Below are positions 1-7,760 of a DNA stretch of 64,000 nt, piece after piece. Every line of letters begins with the position of its first letter. Position 1 is the first letter of the stretch. The notes below the pieces were generated by a model. It saw nothing but the letters and a program-made list of their open reading frames with translations. It did not search any database and was not told the DNA's origin. A program made the translations under genes and the position numbers. The stretch is from DP-19 sp036496285 (GTDB lineage: Bacteria; Desulfobacterota; Binatia; UTPRO1), in assembly GCA_036496285.1 (NCBI GenBank), contig DASXLI010000053.1, positions 1 to 64,000 of the forward strand, written 5' to 3'.

Positions 1-602
1 TCGTGGTCGTAGTCGTGGAAGAGCGGCTTGCCGTTGTTGTACTCGTAGTCCCAGCCGGTGAACGCGCGCGCGATCTGCACGATGTCGGCCTGCGTGTAGT
101 TCGGGTTGCCGGCGAAATCGTACACGCCGAGCGTGAAGAGCTCCTGCAGCTCGCGCCCGTAGTTCTCGTTGGGGATGTCCTTGTGGTTGCGGACCGTGTC
201 GAGGAACTCCACCAGGGCGGCGTCCTTGTTCATCGCCTTGACGAAGGTCTTCATGTTGCCCTTGCAGTTGATGTGCAGGGTGCGGATCTGATTGGCCATC
301 AGCTTCGGGTGCTCGACCTTGTTGTTGCTGGTCGCGAAGTGGTCGTGCCAGAACAGCACGAGCTTCTGCTGCAGCGGGAACTTCGTCTTGATCATGTACT
401 TCACCCACTTGTTGTGGGAGTCCTCGATGTACTTCCCGCTCGGCTTGAACGCCTTGCCCTTGAAGGTCAGCAGCTGGTCCGCCGCCTGCCCGCGGGTGAG
501 CCCGGTGAAGTCGCGCACGTCGGCCGGCGACGCGCCGAAGCCGGCGCGACGGAGGAGATGCCGCGCCTCGAAGTCCTGGAGAACCGTGTTCTCGTCACCC
601 AT
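1..602 (-). CDS. DUF1800 family protein (partial, C-terminus off the window)
   Basis: The first 200 residues of a DUF1800 protein are visible and the gene runs off the left edge. Family signatures are FWHDHFATS (residues 84-92), ENYGRELQELFTLG (146-159) and ARAFTGW (178-184). DUF1800 proteins are large and commonly encoded beside secreted haem or DUF1501 proteins; their biochemical function is not established. The ATG is preceded by AGGAGG. The gene starts 12 bp after the upstream CX4CH protein ends on the same strand, so the two are probably co-transcribed. No signal peptide is seen at the N-terminus. Confidence 0.85.
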   Translation of the reverse strand, partial: MGDENTVLQDFEARHLLRRAGFGASPADVRDFTGLTRGQAADQLLTFKGKAFKPSGKYIEDSHNKWVKYMIKTKFPLQQKLVLFWHDHFATSNNKVEHPKLMANQIRTLHINCKGNMKTFVKAMNKDAALVEFLDTVRNHKDIPNENYGRELQELFTLGVYDFAGNPNYTQADIVQIARAFTGWDYEYNNGKPLFHDYDH

Positions 603-614
603 CTCGTCGTCCTC

Positions 615-1643
615 CTACTGATCCGTCCCCGGCACCCAACCGTTTCCGGCATCGGGCGCGCCGGCTGCGATCCACAGCTCGATTACGTTGATGAGGCTCT
701 GATCGAGCTTCGGCTTGTCCTTCGGCATGCGGTCGCCGAACGTCTTCGGCGGCCCGTTGATCTTCGCGACGATGAGGCTGTGATCGGGGTCGCTGGGCAG
801 CACGCGCCGCCAGATGCCGCCGTCGGCCGTTTGCGCCGCGCTGTTGTCGGGCGTCACGTTGATCAAGCTGCCGTACGCCGAGCCTTCCTCCAGCACCATG
901 TTGCCGGTGTGGCTCTGCGAGTCGTGGCAGCCGCTCACCGCACAGCTCTTGTTGAAGATCTGCGTCTGGATGCGCTCGAACGTCCCGTCGAAGATGTCCG
1001 TCGCATTGCACGGATTCGACGCCGGGAGACAGGTCATCTTGACCTTGTCCTTGTCGGTGTAGATGTGGCCGCTGACCAGCTGCGAGAGGGTCGTGATCTT
1101 GAGGAGCTTCTTGCCCCTCTTGCAGACACCGTTCAGCGGGCCCGCGATGCTGACGTGGATCGTCGTCGGGTTGGTGCACTTGTCGGGCGTGCTGGTCGGC
1201 GGGTTGATGTCGCTGCCGACCCGGTTGAGCATCGCCTGGAACTCGGTGTCGAACTTGGGGTCGCCGTTGTCGAGCGAGTGATCGATCGCGATGCTCTGCA
1301 CGCCGGCGAGCGAGCAATCCGCCGTGTCGTAGGTGCTGTTGGCGCAGAGCGAGATCTCGAAGGTGCACTCGCCGTTCACCACGCCGTCCGCGTCGCACGA
1401 GGAATCGCCGTCGGTGCACTCGATGTTCTTCGGCTTGGTGGGCGGGTCGTTCACCGGCGCGTCGAGCGCGACGAGGCAGTCGGTGCGTTTGCTGCCGCCG
1501 CCGCCGACGACGAGCGCCGCCGCCGGCCGGACGAAGCCGAGGAGCGCCACGGCGAGCAGCGCGACGCCCAGAACATGCTCCCATCTGGCGCAGCTCCGGT
1601 TCGTGGACAGGCAAATCCCAACGGAAAGACGGCGCTTCGACAT
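615..1643 (-). CDS. Secreted CX4CH haem-type protein
   Basis: This 342-residue protein has an N-terminal hydrophobic stretch (about residues 24-44) that looks like a signal sequence or membrane anchor. It contains many cysteines and one cytochrome-c-like motif, CAVSGCH, at residues 234-240. It ends with a segment typical of Planctomycete-type cytochrome domains (MPKDKPKLD, then ELWIAAGAP). I infer a periplasmic or extracellular c-type cytochrome; the spacing is CX4CH rather than the standard CX2CH, so haem attachment is not certain. A GGAG ribosome-binding site precedes the ATG. It is immediately upstream of a DUF1800 gene and probably in one transcript with it. Confidence 0.75.
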   Translation of the reverse strand: MSKRRLSVGICLSTNRSCARWEHVLGVALLAVALLGFVRPAAALVVGGGGSKRTDCLVALDAPVNDPPTKPKNIECTDGDSSCDADGVVNGECTFEISLCANSTYDTADCSLAGVQSIAIDHSLDNGDPKFDTEFQAMLNRVGSDINPPTSTPDKCTNPTTIHVSIAGPLNGVCKRGKKLLKITTLSQLVSGHIYTDKDKVKMTCLPASNPCNATDIFDGTFERIQTQIFNKSCAVSGCHDSQSHTGNMVLEEGSAYGSLINVTPDNSAAQTADGGIWRRVLPSDPDHSLIVAKINGPPKTFGDRMPKDKPKLDQSLINVIELWIAAGAPDAGNGWVPGTDQ

Positions 1644-1812
1644 GACGATCTCCTCGACGGACTCCCCCGAGACGGCACATCAGGGCGGGGTCCCGCTTTT
1701 ATCACGGCGCGTGCCGCATAGGTCAACGAAAATCGCATGCGCACCGCCGTGCGTGTGAACCCGAGGTTACGGGTGGTTTGACGGAGGCACGGACCTGCCC
1801 TACGACGACCGC

Positions 1813-2988
1813 ATGACCGTGAAGGGCAAGGCGGCGATCGCCGGGCTCGGGCTGACCGCGCAGGGCAAGGTGTATGACCGTACGCACGTCGGCTTCGCGG
1901 TCGAGGCGGTGCGTCTCGCGCTCGAGGACGCGGGACTCGAGCGCCGCGACCTCGACGGCCTCCTGCTGAATCCCGGCCTCGCCTGGGGCGACGCCGCGAT
2001 GGGATCCTTTATGCTCCAGCAGGCGCTCGGCCTCCGCGACCTGCGCCTCTCGGCGACGATGAACCTCGGCGGCGCGACCGCGGCCGCGATGATCCAGCAG
2101 GCCGTGCTCGCGATCGCCGCGGGCATGTGCGAGACGGTCGCCTGCGTCTTCTCCGATCGCCCGCTCAAGCCGCCCGAGGAGCGGCGCAGCCGCGCCGGCG
2201 AGCCGACGGGCTCGGCGGGCGCCTACGCCTTCGCGCGCGGCCTCGACGCCGCCTACGGCCAGTTCGGCATCAACGCGATCTACGCGATGGTCGCGCGCCG
2301 CCACATGCACGCCTATGGCACGACGCAGGACGACCTCGGCGCGGTCGCGGTGGCGCAGCGCCGCTGGGCGGTGATGAACCCGGCCGCGCAGCTCCGCACG
2401 CCGCTCACCCTCGCCGACTACCATGTGTCGCGCTGGGTCGTGGAGCCGTTCCACGTGCTCGACTGCTGCCTGGTCTCGAACGGCGGCGCGGCCGTGATCG
2501 TCACGTCGGCGGAGCGGGCGCGTCACCTGCGCAAGCCGCCGGTCTACGTCTGGGGCATGGGCCAGGGGCATCCCGGCGGCGATCCCGCCGAGTCCCTCAC
2601 CTCGGGCGCGCCGCTCGCCAAGCGCACCGCGTTCGCCATGGCCGGGATCGAGAGCCGCGATATCCAGCTCTGCGAGCTCTACGACTGCTACTCGTTCACC
2701 GTGCTCGTGACGCTCGAGGACTACGGCTTCTGCCGGAAGGGCGAGGCCGGGGCGCTGGTTGCGTCGGGCGCGACCGCCCCGGGCGGCGCGCTGCCGATCA
2801 ACACCGGCGGCGGCCAGCTCTCGTCCTTCTACATGTGGGGCATGACCCCGGTCGTCGAGGCCGTGATCCAGACACGCGGCGAGGCGGGCGAGCGCCAGGT
2901 GCCGCGCCGCGACGTCGTGCTGGTGAGCGGCAACGGCGGCCTTCTCTCCACCCACTCCGCCCTCGTCCTGAGCCCGCTCGCCGCATGA
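1813..2988 (+). CDS. Thiolase-like protein of the SCP2/Ltp (lipid-transfer) type
   Basis: A 391-residue thiolase-fold protein of the SCP-x/Ltp group, recognised by ELYDCYSFTVLVTLEDYG near residues 288-305 and NTGGGQLSS towards the C-terminus. The N-terminal region where true thiolases have their nucleophilic cysteine reads MNLGGATAAAM, with no cysteine, so classical thiolysis is unlikely. Ltp-type relatives act with a DUF35 partner as retro-aldolases on acyl-CoA side chains (established for steroid side-chain degradation in actinobacteria). The stop codon overlaps the start of just such a DUF35 gene, which supports a two-subunit complex. The substrate is unknown. Confidence 0.85.
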   Translation: MTVKGKAAIAGLGLTAQGKVYDRTHVGFAVEAVRLALEDAGLERRDLDGLLLNPGLAWGDAAMGSFMLQQALGLRDLRLSATMNLGGATAAAMIQQAVLAIAAGMCETVACVFSDRPLKPPEERRSRAGEPTGSAGAYAFARGLDAAYGQFGINAIYAMVARRHMHAYGTTQDDLGAVAVAQRRWAVMNPAAQLRTPLTLADYHVSRWVVEPFHVLDCCLVSNGGAAVIVTSAERARHLRKPPVYVWGMGQGHPGGDPAESLTSGAPLAKRTAFAMAGIESRDIQLCELYDCYSFTVLVTLEDYGFCRKGEAGALVASGATAPGGALPINTGGGQLSSFYMWGMTPVVEAVIQTRGEAGERQVPRRDVVLVSGNGGLLSTHSALVLSPLAA

Positions 2989-3428
2989 CCGACGCCGCCA
3001 CCCGACCCGTCCCCGAGGTGACCCCTCATCTCGCACCCTTCTTCGCGGCCGCGCGCGAGGAGCGGCTCGTGGTGCAGCGGTGCGGCGGCTGCGGTGCGCT
3101 GCGCTTCCCGCCGCGCGAGATCTGCAGCGCCTGTCTCTCGACCGAGGCCTCGTGGCAGCCGGTCTCCGGCCGCGGCGAGATCTTCAGCTTCAACGTGATG
3201 CACCAGATCTACCACCCGGGCTTCGCCGCGGCGGTGCCGTACGCGGTCGTCGTCGTGAAGCTCGAGGAGGGCCCGAAGATCACGTCGAACCTCGTCGACT
3301 GCCCGCTCGACCGGATCGCGGTGGGCATGCCGGTCGAGGTGGTCTTCGAGCGGGTCTCGCCCGAGGTGACGCTGCCCAAATTCCGCCCGCGCCGCCCGCG
3401 CGCGGAGATTGCTCAGCTGCCGCCGTAA
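2985..3428 (+). CDS. DUF35 / zinc-ribbon OB-fold acyl-CoA-binding partner
   Basis: A 147-residue protein with a rubredoxin-like zinc ribbon (Cys33, Cys36, Cys47, Cys50; CGGCG then CSAC) followed by an OB-fold, the standard DUF35 architecture. DUF35 proteins bind acyl-CoA and work as obligate partners of Ltp or HMG-CoA-synthase-like thiolase-fold enzymes. The ATG lies in an ATGA overlap with the upstream thiolase-like gene, indicating translational coupling. Its last 16 bp overlap the convergent gene on the other strand. Confidence 0.9.
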   Translation: MTDAATRPVPEVTPHLAPFFAAAREERLVVQRCGGCGALRFPPREICSACLSTEASWQPVSGRGEIFSFNVMHQIYHPGFAAAVPYAVVVVKLEEGPKITSNLVDCPLDRIAVGMPVEVVFERVSPEVTLPKFRPRRPRAEIAQLPP

Positions 3429-3778
3429 CGGTCGTCGGCGGTACGGATGTAGTGCTCGAGCAGGCGCTGCTCGGCGGCGCGGTAGGCGAGCTGCTTCAGC
3501 ATCTCCTGCGCCTGCGAGGCGAGCGGCACCGAGGCAAGGAGCCCGACGAGATCGGCCGGCGAGAGCTTCTCGATCGCCTCCTCCATGCCGGCCACCGCCT
3601 CCTCCGGCACGTCCTTCAGTTCGAGCTGCTTCAGCGCGTCGAGCAGCGTCGAGAAGCGATCCTCGAAGCGGCGCTTCGCCTCCTCCTTCTCCTCGGGGCT
3701 GCAGTGCACCGCGAGCTTCGTCGCCGCCTTGTCGAACAAGCGGTCGAAAGCGTGCAGCATCACCTCTCTGCCGGTCAT
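3413..3778 (-). CDS. Conserved hypothetical helical protein
   Basis: A 121-residue protein, predicted to be largely helical, with charged amphipathic segments (EEKEEAKRRFEDRFSTLLDA) and no signal peptide or membrane segment. I do not recognise a family. The start MTGREVMLHA was chosen because the frame upstream of it runs into the preceding lipoprotein gene. It follows that lipoprotein gene by 13 bp and is probably co-transcribed with it. Function unknown. Confidence 0.65.
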   Translation of the reverse strand: MTGREVMLHAFDRLFDKAATKLAVHCSPEEKEEAKRRFEDRFSTLLDALKQLELKDVPEEAVAGMEEAIEKLSPADLVGLLASVPLASQAQEMLKQLAYRAAEQRLLEHYIRTADDRYGGS

Positions 3779-3791
3779 GCGTCGCTCGCGT

Positions 3792-4640
3792 TCAGAACTC
3801 GACGAGGAAGCCTTCGCTCTCGTCGGTCGCGGTGTCGACCAGGTTGGCGCGCGCCCGCGTGTAGGTGCCGGTGGGGAAGTACACGAACCCCTCCGCCTGA
3901 TCACCGGGACGGAGCGTGCGCGGCGCGAGCGCGCGCTCGCGCAAGAGCGCCTCCGTGCGTGCCGGATCCGGCGGCGGACCGCCCGGCCCGGCATCGGCGG
4001 ACGACGCCTTCGCCAGCGCGCTCGCCGCCTGCGCGAGCGGGATCTGCGACACGCTGTCGTCCTTGGCGTTGCGCAGCTCGATCGCGGCGGGATCGAGCTT
4101 GTAGGTGATGTTGCTACCGTTCTGGATCTTCACCTTGACGGCGAGGATGCCGCCGGAAGCGAGATCCTCGCCGAAGTCGAGCTTGCTCTCGAGCCCGATC
4201 TGCGGCCGGATGTCGAACTTGGCGCCACCGCTGGCGGTGCCGCCCGTCTCCTTCTCGTGGTACGCGGCGTTCTCGGTCGAGTGGTCCACGAGACCCGTAA
4301 AGGCGAGGAAGAAGCCGCGGCTGAAGGTCATGTCCTCCTTGAGGATCGACTCGTCCTTGCTGCCGAACGCCTCGACGCCGCCCGACTCGCACTTGATGTC
4401 GACGGTGACGTGGTCGGTGCCGCCGCGATCGGTCGGCTTCTCGCCCTTGATGAGGCCGGGCGCGCCGACCTTGGCCGGGCGGAACTGGCCGACCGAGTAG
4501 CCGAGGCTGCGCATGCTGTCGAAGGCGTAGCGGTTGGCGTCGTCGCACGACAGATTCGCGCGATGCACGACGTACTGCTGTTGCACCGACGGGCAGCCGG
4601 CGACGAGCGCCGCCAGCGCGAGAAGGGCGAGCCGCCGCAT
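3792..4640 (-). CDS. Putative lipoprotein
   Basis: A 282-residue protein beginning with a lipoprotein signal peptide: positively charged start, hydrophobic core and a lipobox LVAGC with Cys16. The mature part contains a beta-rich region with TYKLDPAAIELRNAKDD, which resembles proteins that compare or modify surface ligands, but I cannot assign a family. Expected location is the periplasmic face of a membrane. It is divergent from the flippase-like gene and precedes a small hypothetical gene on the same strand. Confidence 0.75.
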   Translation of the reverse strand: MRRLALLALAALVAGCPSVQQQYVVHRANLSCDDANRYAFDSMRSLGYSVGQFRPAKVGAPGLIKGEKPTDRGGTDHVTVDIKCESGGVEAFGSKDESILKEDMTFSRGFFLAFTGLVDHSTENAAYHEKETGGTASGGAKFDIRPQIGLESKLDFGEDLASGGILAVKVKIQNGSNITYKLDPAAIELRNAKDDSVSQIPLAQAASALAKASSADAGPGGPPPDPARTEALLRERALAPRTLRPGDQAEGFVYFPTGTYTRARANLVDTATDESEGFLVEF

Positions 4641-4743
4641 CGGCCCCGTTGTAGGAGCCGCCCGCGCGGCAAGTCAAGGCGACCCGCGCGCCGCGGCACC
4701 GTCGAGTTGTGTCGCTCCCGGGCGGGCGTTATCGTCCGCCGCC

Positions 4744-5718
4744 GTGCGCGCGTCCTCGTCCGGAACTCCGTCGGCCGACGCGGATCATCCGGGCCGCCGC
4801 GGCCCTCCGCACGCGCTCGTGCGCGTCCTCCCATGGGTCTTCACGGTCCTCGTCTTCACCCTGATCTTCAAGCGCATCCCGTTCGCCAGCGTCTGGCAGG
4901 CGCTCGCCGGCGCGCGGCTCGCGCCGTATCTCGCGATCATGGCGCCGTACTCGGTGCTCTACCTCGCCGTCGACACGTTCTGCCTGACGCGCGTCATCAA
5001 CTGGTTCAACTGCAGGGTCGCGTACGGCGACGTACTGCCGATCCGCGCCACGACGTACCTGCTCACCCTGGTGAACTCGAACCTCGGCCAGGGTGGCATC
5101 GCGCTCTACCTGCACCGCCGCGAGGGTGTGCCGTTCCTCGAGATCGCGGGCTCGGTGCTGTTCCTGATGTTCGTCGAGCTCTATCAGCTGACGTTCTTCT
5201 CAAGCCTCGGCGTCGCCCTCGCGCCGCGCGCCGTCGACCTGCCGCTCGGCACCGTCTACGCCGCGCTCTACGCCTACCTCGTCGTGCACCTCGCCTTCTT
5301 CCACCTCGCGGGCGACTGGATCGCGCGCAAGCCGGCGCTGCGCATCCTGCGCACGTTCCGCCTGGCGCACGTCCGCCACTACCTCCTGCTCGCGCTCTAC
5401 AAGAGCCCGAACTTCCTCATGGCGACGGTCGTCTACTACTTCGCGCTGCAGTGCTTCGGCATGCACCTGCCGTACCTGGAGCTCGTCATGTACCTGCCGA
5501 TCATCTTCTTCTCGGCGGCGCTGCCGATCGGCGTGGCGCACCTCGGCGCGCCGCAGCTCCTCTGGATCTATTTCTTCGGCGCTCAGGCGCCGGAGGCGAG
5601 CCTGCTCGCGTTCAGCCTGGCGACGCACTTCATCTTCATGATCATGAACGCGGCGCTCGGCGTGCCGTTCCTGCCGCGCGCGACGCGCGAGCTGATGCGG
5701 GGCGCCACGCCGGCCTGA
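4744..5718 (+). CDS. LPG-synthase/flippase-like integral membrane protein (UPF0104 type)
   Basis: About 324 residues with some seven or eight hydrophobic membrane segments, for example LPWVFTVLVFTLIF, IMAPYSVLYLAV and VLFLMFVELYQLTFF. The pattern and the NSNLGQGGIALYLHRREGV segment resemble the transmembrane half of lysylphosphatidylglycerol synthase and related flippase-like proteins. It lacks the catalytic synthase domain. A role in lipid or glycan translocation is inference only. The start is uncertain: GTG at 4744 was chosen, and GTG at 4819, immediately before the first membrane segment, is equally plausible. The next gene, convergent, is a phosphatidyltransferase. Confidence 0.75.
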   Translation: MRASSSGTPSADADHPGRRGPPHALVRVLPWVFTVLVFTLIFKRIPFASVWQALAGARLAPYLAIMAPYSVLYLAVDTFCLTRVINWFNCRVAYGDVLPIRATTYLLTLVNSNLGQGGIALYLHRREGVPFLEIAGSVLFLMFVELYQLTFFSSLGVALAPRAVDLPLGTVYAALYAYLVVHLAFFHLAGDWIARKPALRILRTFRLAHVRHYLLLALYKSPNFLMATVVYYFALQCFGMHLPYLELVMYLPIIFFSAALPIGVAHLGAPQLLWIYFFGAQAPEASLLAFSLATHFIFMIMNAALGVPFLPRATRELMRGATPA

Positions 5719-5732
5719 CCCCGCGGCCGCGC

Positions 5733-6275
5733 TCAGGCGCCGCTCGGCGCCTGGTCGGCGGCAAGCATGGTCTGCACGCGGTCGAAGGCGGCGGCGAGGT
5801 TGAGCGCCGCAGCCGCGATGCCGGCGGCGTAGGCCGCGGTCGCGAGCGGTGCCGAGCCGAGCCAGAGCGCGCCCGTCGCGAGCAGGGCGACGGCATAGTT
5901 GGCGATCCCCGCGGCCGCGCCCGGCCGGCTCGGCGTGAGCGCGACGCCGCGGCCGCGCGCGCGGCGCCAGCCGTCGAGCGCGTAGAGCGCGAAGGCGATC
6001 CCTGCTGCCCACGGCAGCACCAGCGGCACGCGCCGTACGCGTGCGAGCACGCCGAGCCCGGGCAGCAGGAACAGGATGTCGGCGCCGTGATCGAAGATGC
6101 GGCGCGCGTCCGAGGCGCGGCCGCTGGCGCGGGCGAGGCGACCGTCGGCGAAGTCGGTCACGACCGCGGCGACGCAGATCGCGAACGCGCGCCCGCCGCC
6201 GCCGGCTGCCGCGAGCGCGAAGAAAGGCGCCAGCACGATGCGCAGCCAGGTGAGCGCGTCGGCGAGGACGCTCAT
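5733..6275 (-). CDS. CDP-alcohol phosphatidyltransferase family protein
   Basis: A 180-residue integral membrane protein with the CDP-alcohol phosphotransferase motif. The aspartates and the DG-AR core are present (TDFADGRLAR ... RRIFDHGAD), but the glycine expected eight residues after the AR pair is an arginine. Enzymes of this family transfer a phosphatidyl or similar group from a CDP-linked donor to an alcohol such as glycerol phosphate, serine or inositol; the acceptor cannot be read from sequence. Several membrane segments follow the motif. It is slightly shorter than typical PgsA or PssA. Confidence 0.8.
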   Translation of the reverse strand: MSVLADALTWLRIVLAPFFALAAAGGGGRAFAICVAAVVTDFADGRLARASGRASDARRIFDHGADILFLLPGLGVLARVRRVPLVLPWAAGIAFALYALDGWRRARGRGVALTPSRPGAAAGIANYAVALLATGALWLGSAPLATAAYAAGIAAAALNLAAAFDRVQTMLAADQAPSGA

Positions 6276-6306
6276 CGCAGGCCGGCGCGCCGGTGCGTGG
6301 CCGAGA

Positions 6307-7101
6307 TCACTCGCGCCGGCTCCCCTCGAGCACCGTGATCGGCTCGCGCGCGCCGCGCTTGCGGCGCAGCAGGACGTAGAGCGCGCCCGTGCCGCCGTCG
6401 ATCGGACGCGCCGAGCTGAACGCGAGGACGATGCGTCCCGTCTGCCCGCGCGCGAGCCAGCTCTTCAGCCGCTCCTTCAGGACGGGCACGTTGTCCTTCG
6501 AGTTGTGGCCGCGCCCGTGCACGATGAGCACGGCGCGATGGCCGGCGTTGAAGGCATCGCCGACGAAACGTGCCACCACGTCGCGCGCCGCCGCCGTGCT
6601 CATGCCGTGCAGGTCGACCCAGGCCTGGTAGGCGAACTCCCCGCGCCGCAGGCGGCGCAGGACGCGCGGATCGAGCCCGACGACGGCGCCCTCGACGTAC
6701 TCGGTCGAGTCGCTCACGTCGAACGCGCCGCTGCCGGCGACGAACTCGGAGAGCGCCGCGAGCGCCTCGGCGTCCTCGCTGACCGGCGCGCGGCGCACAT
6801 CGAGCGCCGGCGGCGGCGCGTCGATGCGGCGCGCGGCGTCGAGCCGGCGGACGTCGGCCATGGCGCGGGCGAAGGACGCGGCGTCGTCCTCGGCGGCGGC
6901 CGCGGGCTCGCGTGCCGTGGCCGGCGGCTTCGCCACGGCCCGCCCGGGCTTCGCCTTCGCTGGCGCCGCCGAACGACTCGGCGCCGTCGGGCGTGCTGCG
7001 CCCGCCTTCTTCAGCGTGCGGGCGAGATCGCGAAACGGGGTGTGGAAGGCGTCCGCCTCGAGCTTCGGCGTCTGCGGTTCGTCATCGTGGCGTCGCGCCA
7101 T
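6307..7101 (-). CDS. Smr-domain protein
   Basis: A 264-residue protein with a low-complexity Ala/Pro/Lys N-terminal half and a C-terminal Smr domain. The two Smr signatures are DLHG at residues 163-166 and HGRG at 195-198. Smr domains are nucleic-acid nicking or RNA-binding modules, found at the C-terminus of MutS2 and as stand-alone proteins. A complete MutS2 with its own Smr domain is encoded at 14921-17293, so this is a second, independent Smr protein. The start MARRHDDE was preferred over longer in-frame starts because the upstream extension has poor coding character. Confidence 0.85.
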   Translation of the reverse strand: MARRHDDEPQTPKLEADAFHTPFRDLARTLKKAGAARPTAPSRSAAPAKAKPGRAVAKPPATAREPAAAAEDDAASFARAMADVRRLDAARRIDAPPPALDVRRAPVSEDAEALAALSEFVAGSGAFDVSDSTEYVEGAVVGLDPRVLRRLRRGEFAYQAWVDLHGMSTAAARDVVARFVGDAFNAGHRAVLIVHGRGHNSKDNVPVLKERLKSWLARGQTGRIVLAFSSARPIDGGTGALYVLLRRKRGAREPITVLEGSRRE

Positions 7102-7218
7102 CGGCGCCTCGCTCGGCGTGAGGTGACGCGAGAATAGGGCCTCGAGATCGGACGCGCAACCCGGAGGGCAGGATGATGCCGCGCCCGGCGACGGCACGCG
7201 CCGGGCGCGGAACGCTTG

Positions 7219-7245
7219 CCCCGGGACCGCCCTGCGGTCCCGGGG
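7219..7245. terminator. GC-rich hairpin after the XRE gene
   Basis: A perfect 11-bp inverted repeat: CCCCGGGACCG at 7219-7229 pairs with CGGTCCCGGGG at 7235-7245 around a 5-base loop. It starts 6 bp beyond the stop codon of the XRE regulator. There is no T-run on either strand, so it is at best a Rho-assisted or weak terminator, or an mRNA-stabilising hairpin. Confidence 0.45.
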
Positions 7246-7251
7246 ATCCCG

Positions 7252-7545
7252 TTACTGGTGGGGGTGGTGGGAATCCATCACGAGGCCCGACTCGGCACCG
7301 AGCCCGTCGGCCGTGGCGGCATTGTGGCGTTCCGCGCCGCCGGTCGTGCCTTCACGGCGCGGTGCTCCACGGCGCGCCAGCGCCTCGATCGCGCGCCGCG
7401 CCAGCTTGCTCGGCTTGGCGTGACCGTTCTCCCAACGATTCACCGTCGAGAAGGTCACCGCGACCGCATGCGCGAACTCTTCCTGGGTCATGCCCAGGCG
7501 GAGTCGCAGCTCCCTGATGCTCTTGTTTACGTTCTCGTCGCTCAT
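7252..7545 (-). CDS. XRE-family transcriptional regulator
   Basis: A 97-residue protein whose N-terminal half (about residues 8-60) is a Cro/CI-type helix-turn-helix: IRELRLRLGMTQEEFAHAV, then STVNRWENGHAKPS. The C-terminal tail is His/Gly-rich and of no recognised family. An AGGAGG ribosome-binding site lies 9 bp before the ATG. It is divergent from mrp, and the intergenic region begins with a symmetric element that could be its operator. No toxin partner is adjacent. Target genes are unknown; autoregulation is a guess from the operator-like repeat. Confidence 0.85.
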   Translation of the reverse strand: MSDENVNKSIRELRLRLGMTQEEFAHAVAVTFSTVNRWENGHAKPSKLARRAIEALARRGAPRREGTTGGAERHNAATADGLGAESGLVMDSHHPHQ

Positions 7546-7558
7546 GGCTCTGTTCCTC

Positions 7559-7588
7559 CTATAGTGGCGCGTAGCGCCGCAGCTATAG
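7559..7588. promoter_or_regulatory. Candidate operator/promoter element of the XRE gene
   Basis: Just upstream of the XRE gene two copies of the palindrome CTATAG (7559-7564 and 7583-7588) flank a perfect inverted repeat GGCGC-GTA-GCGCC (7566-7578). One CTATAG touches the AGGAGG ribosome-binding site of the XRE gene. This layout is typical of autoregulated HTH operators. No binding data exist, and the central palindrome is not centred between the two CTATAG boxes. Confidence 0.4.
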
Positions 7589-7760
7589 AGGCGTTGAGCA
7601 AAGGGCGGACCATCGAAAGGCGCCTAAAAACACTGGGAAAGCACTCGCCTGTGCCCACGCTTCCGGGCGCATGCGCGCGCCCATGGCACACTCCCCGTGC
7701 CGTCGGCGCCCCTGGGCGCTCAAATTTCCCCGTCTCCTCCCGCATGCTATGCCTTCCGTG

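Noticed and set aside
3585..6338. A 917-codon open frame on the plus strand
   Set aside because: It crosses a lipoprotein, a membrane protein and a phosphatidyltransferase that are well supported in other frames; its composition is Arg-rich low complexity.
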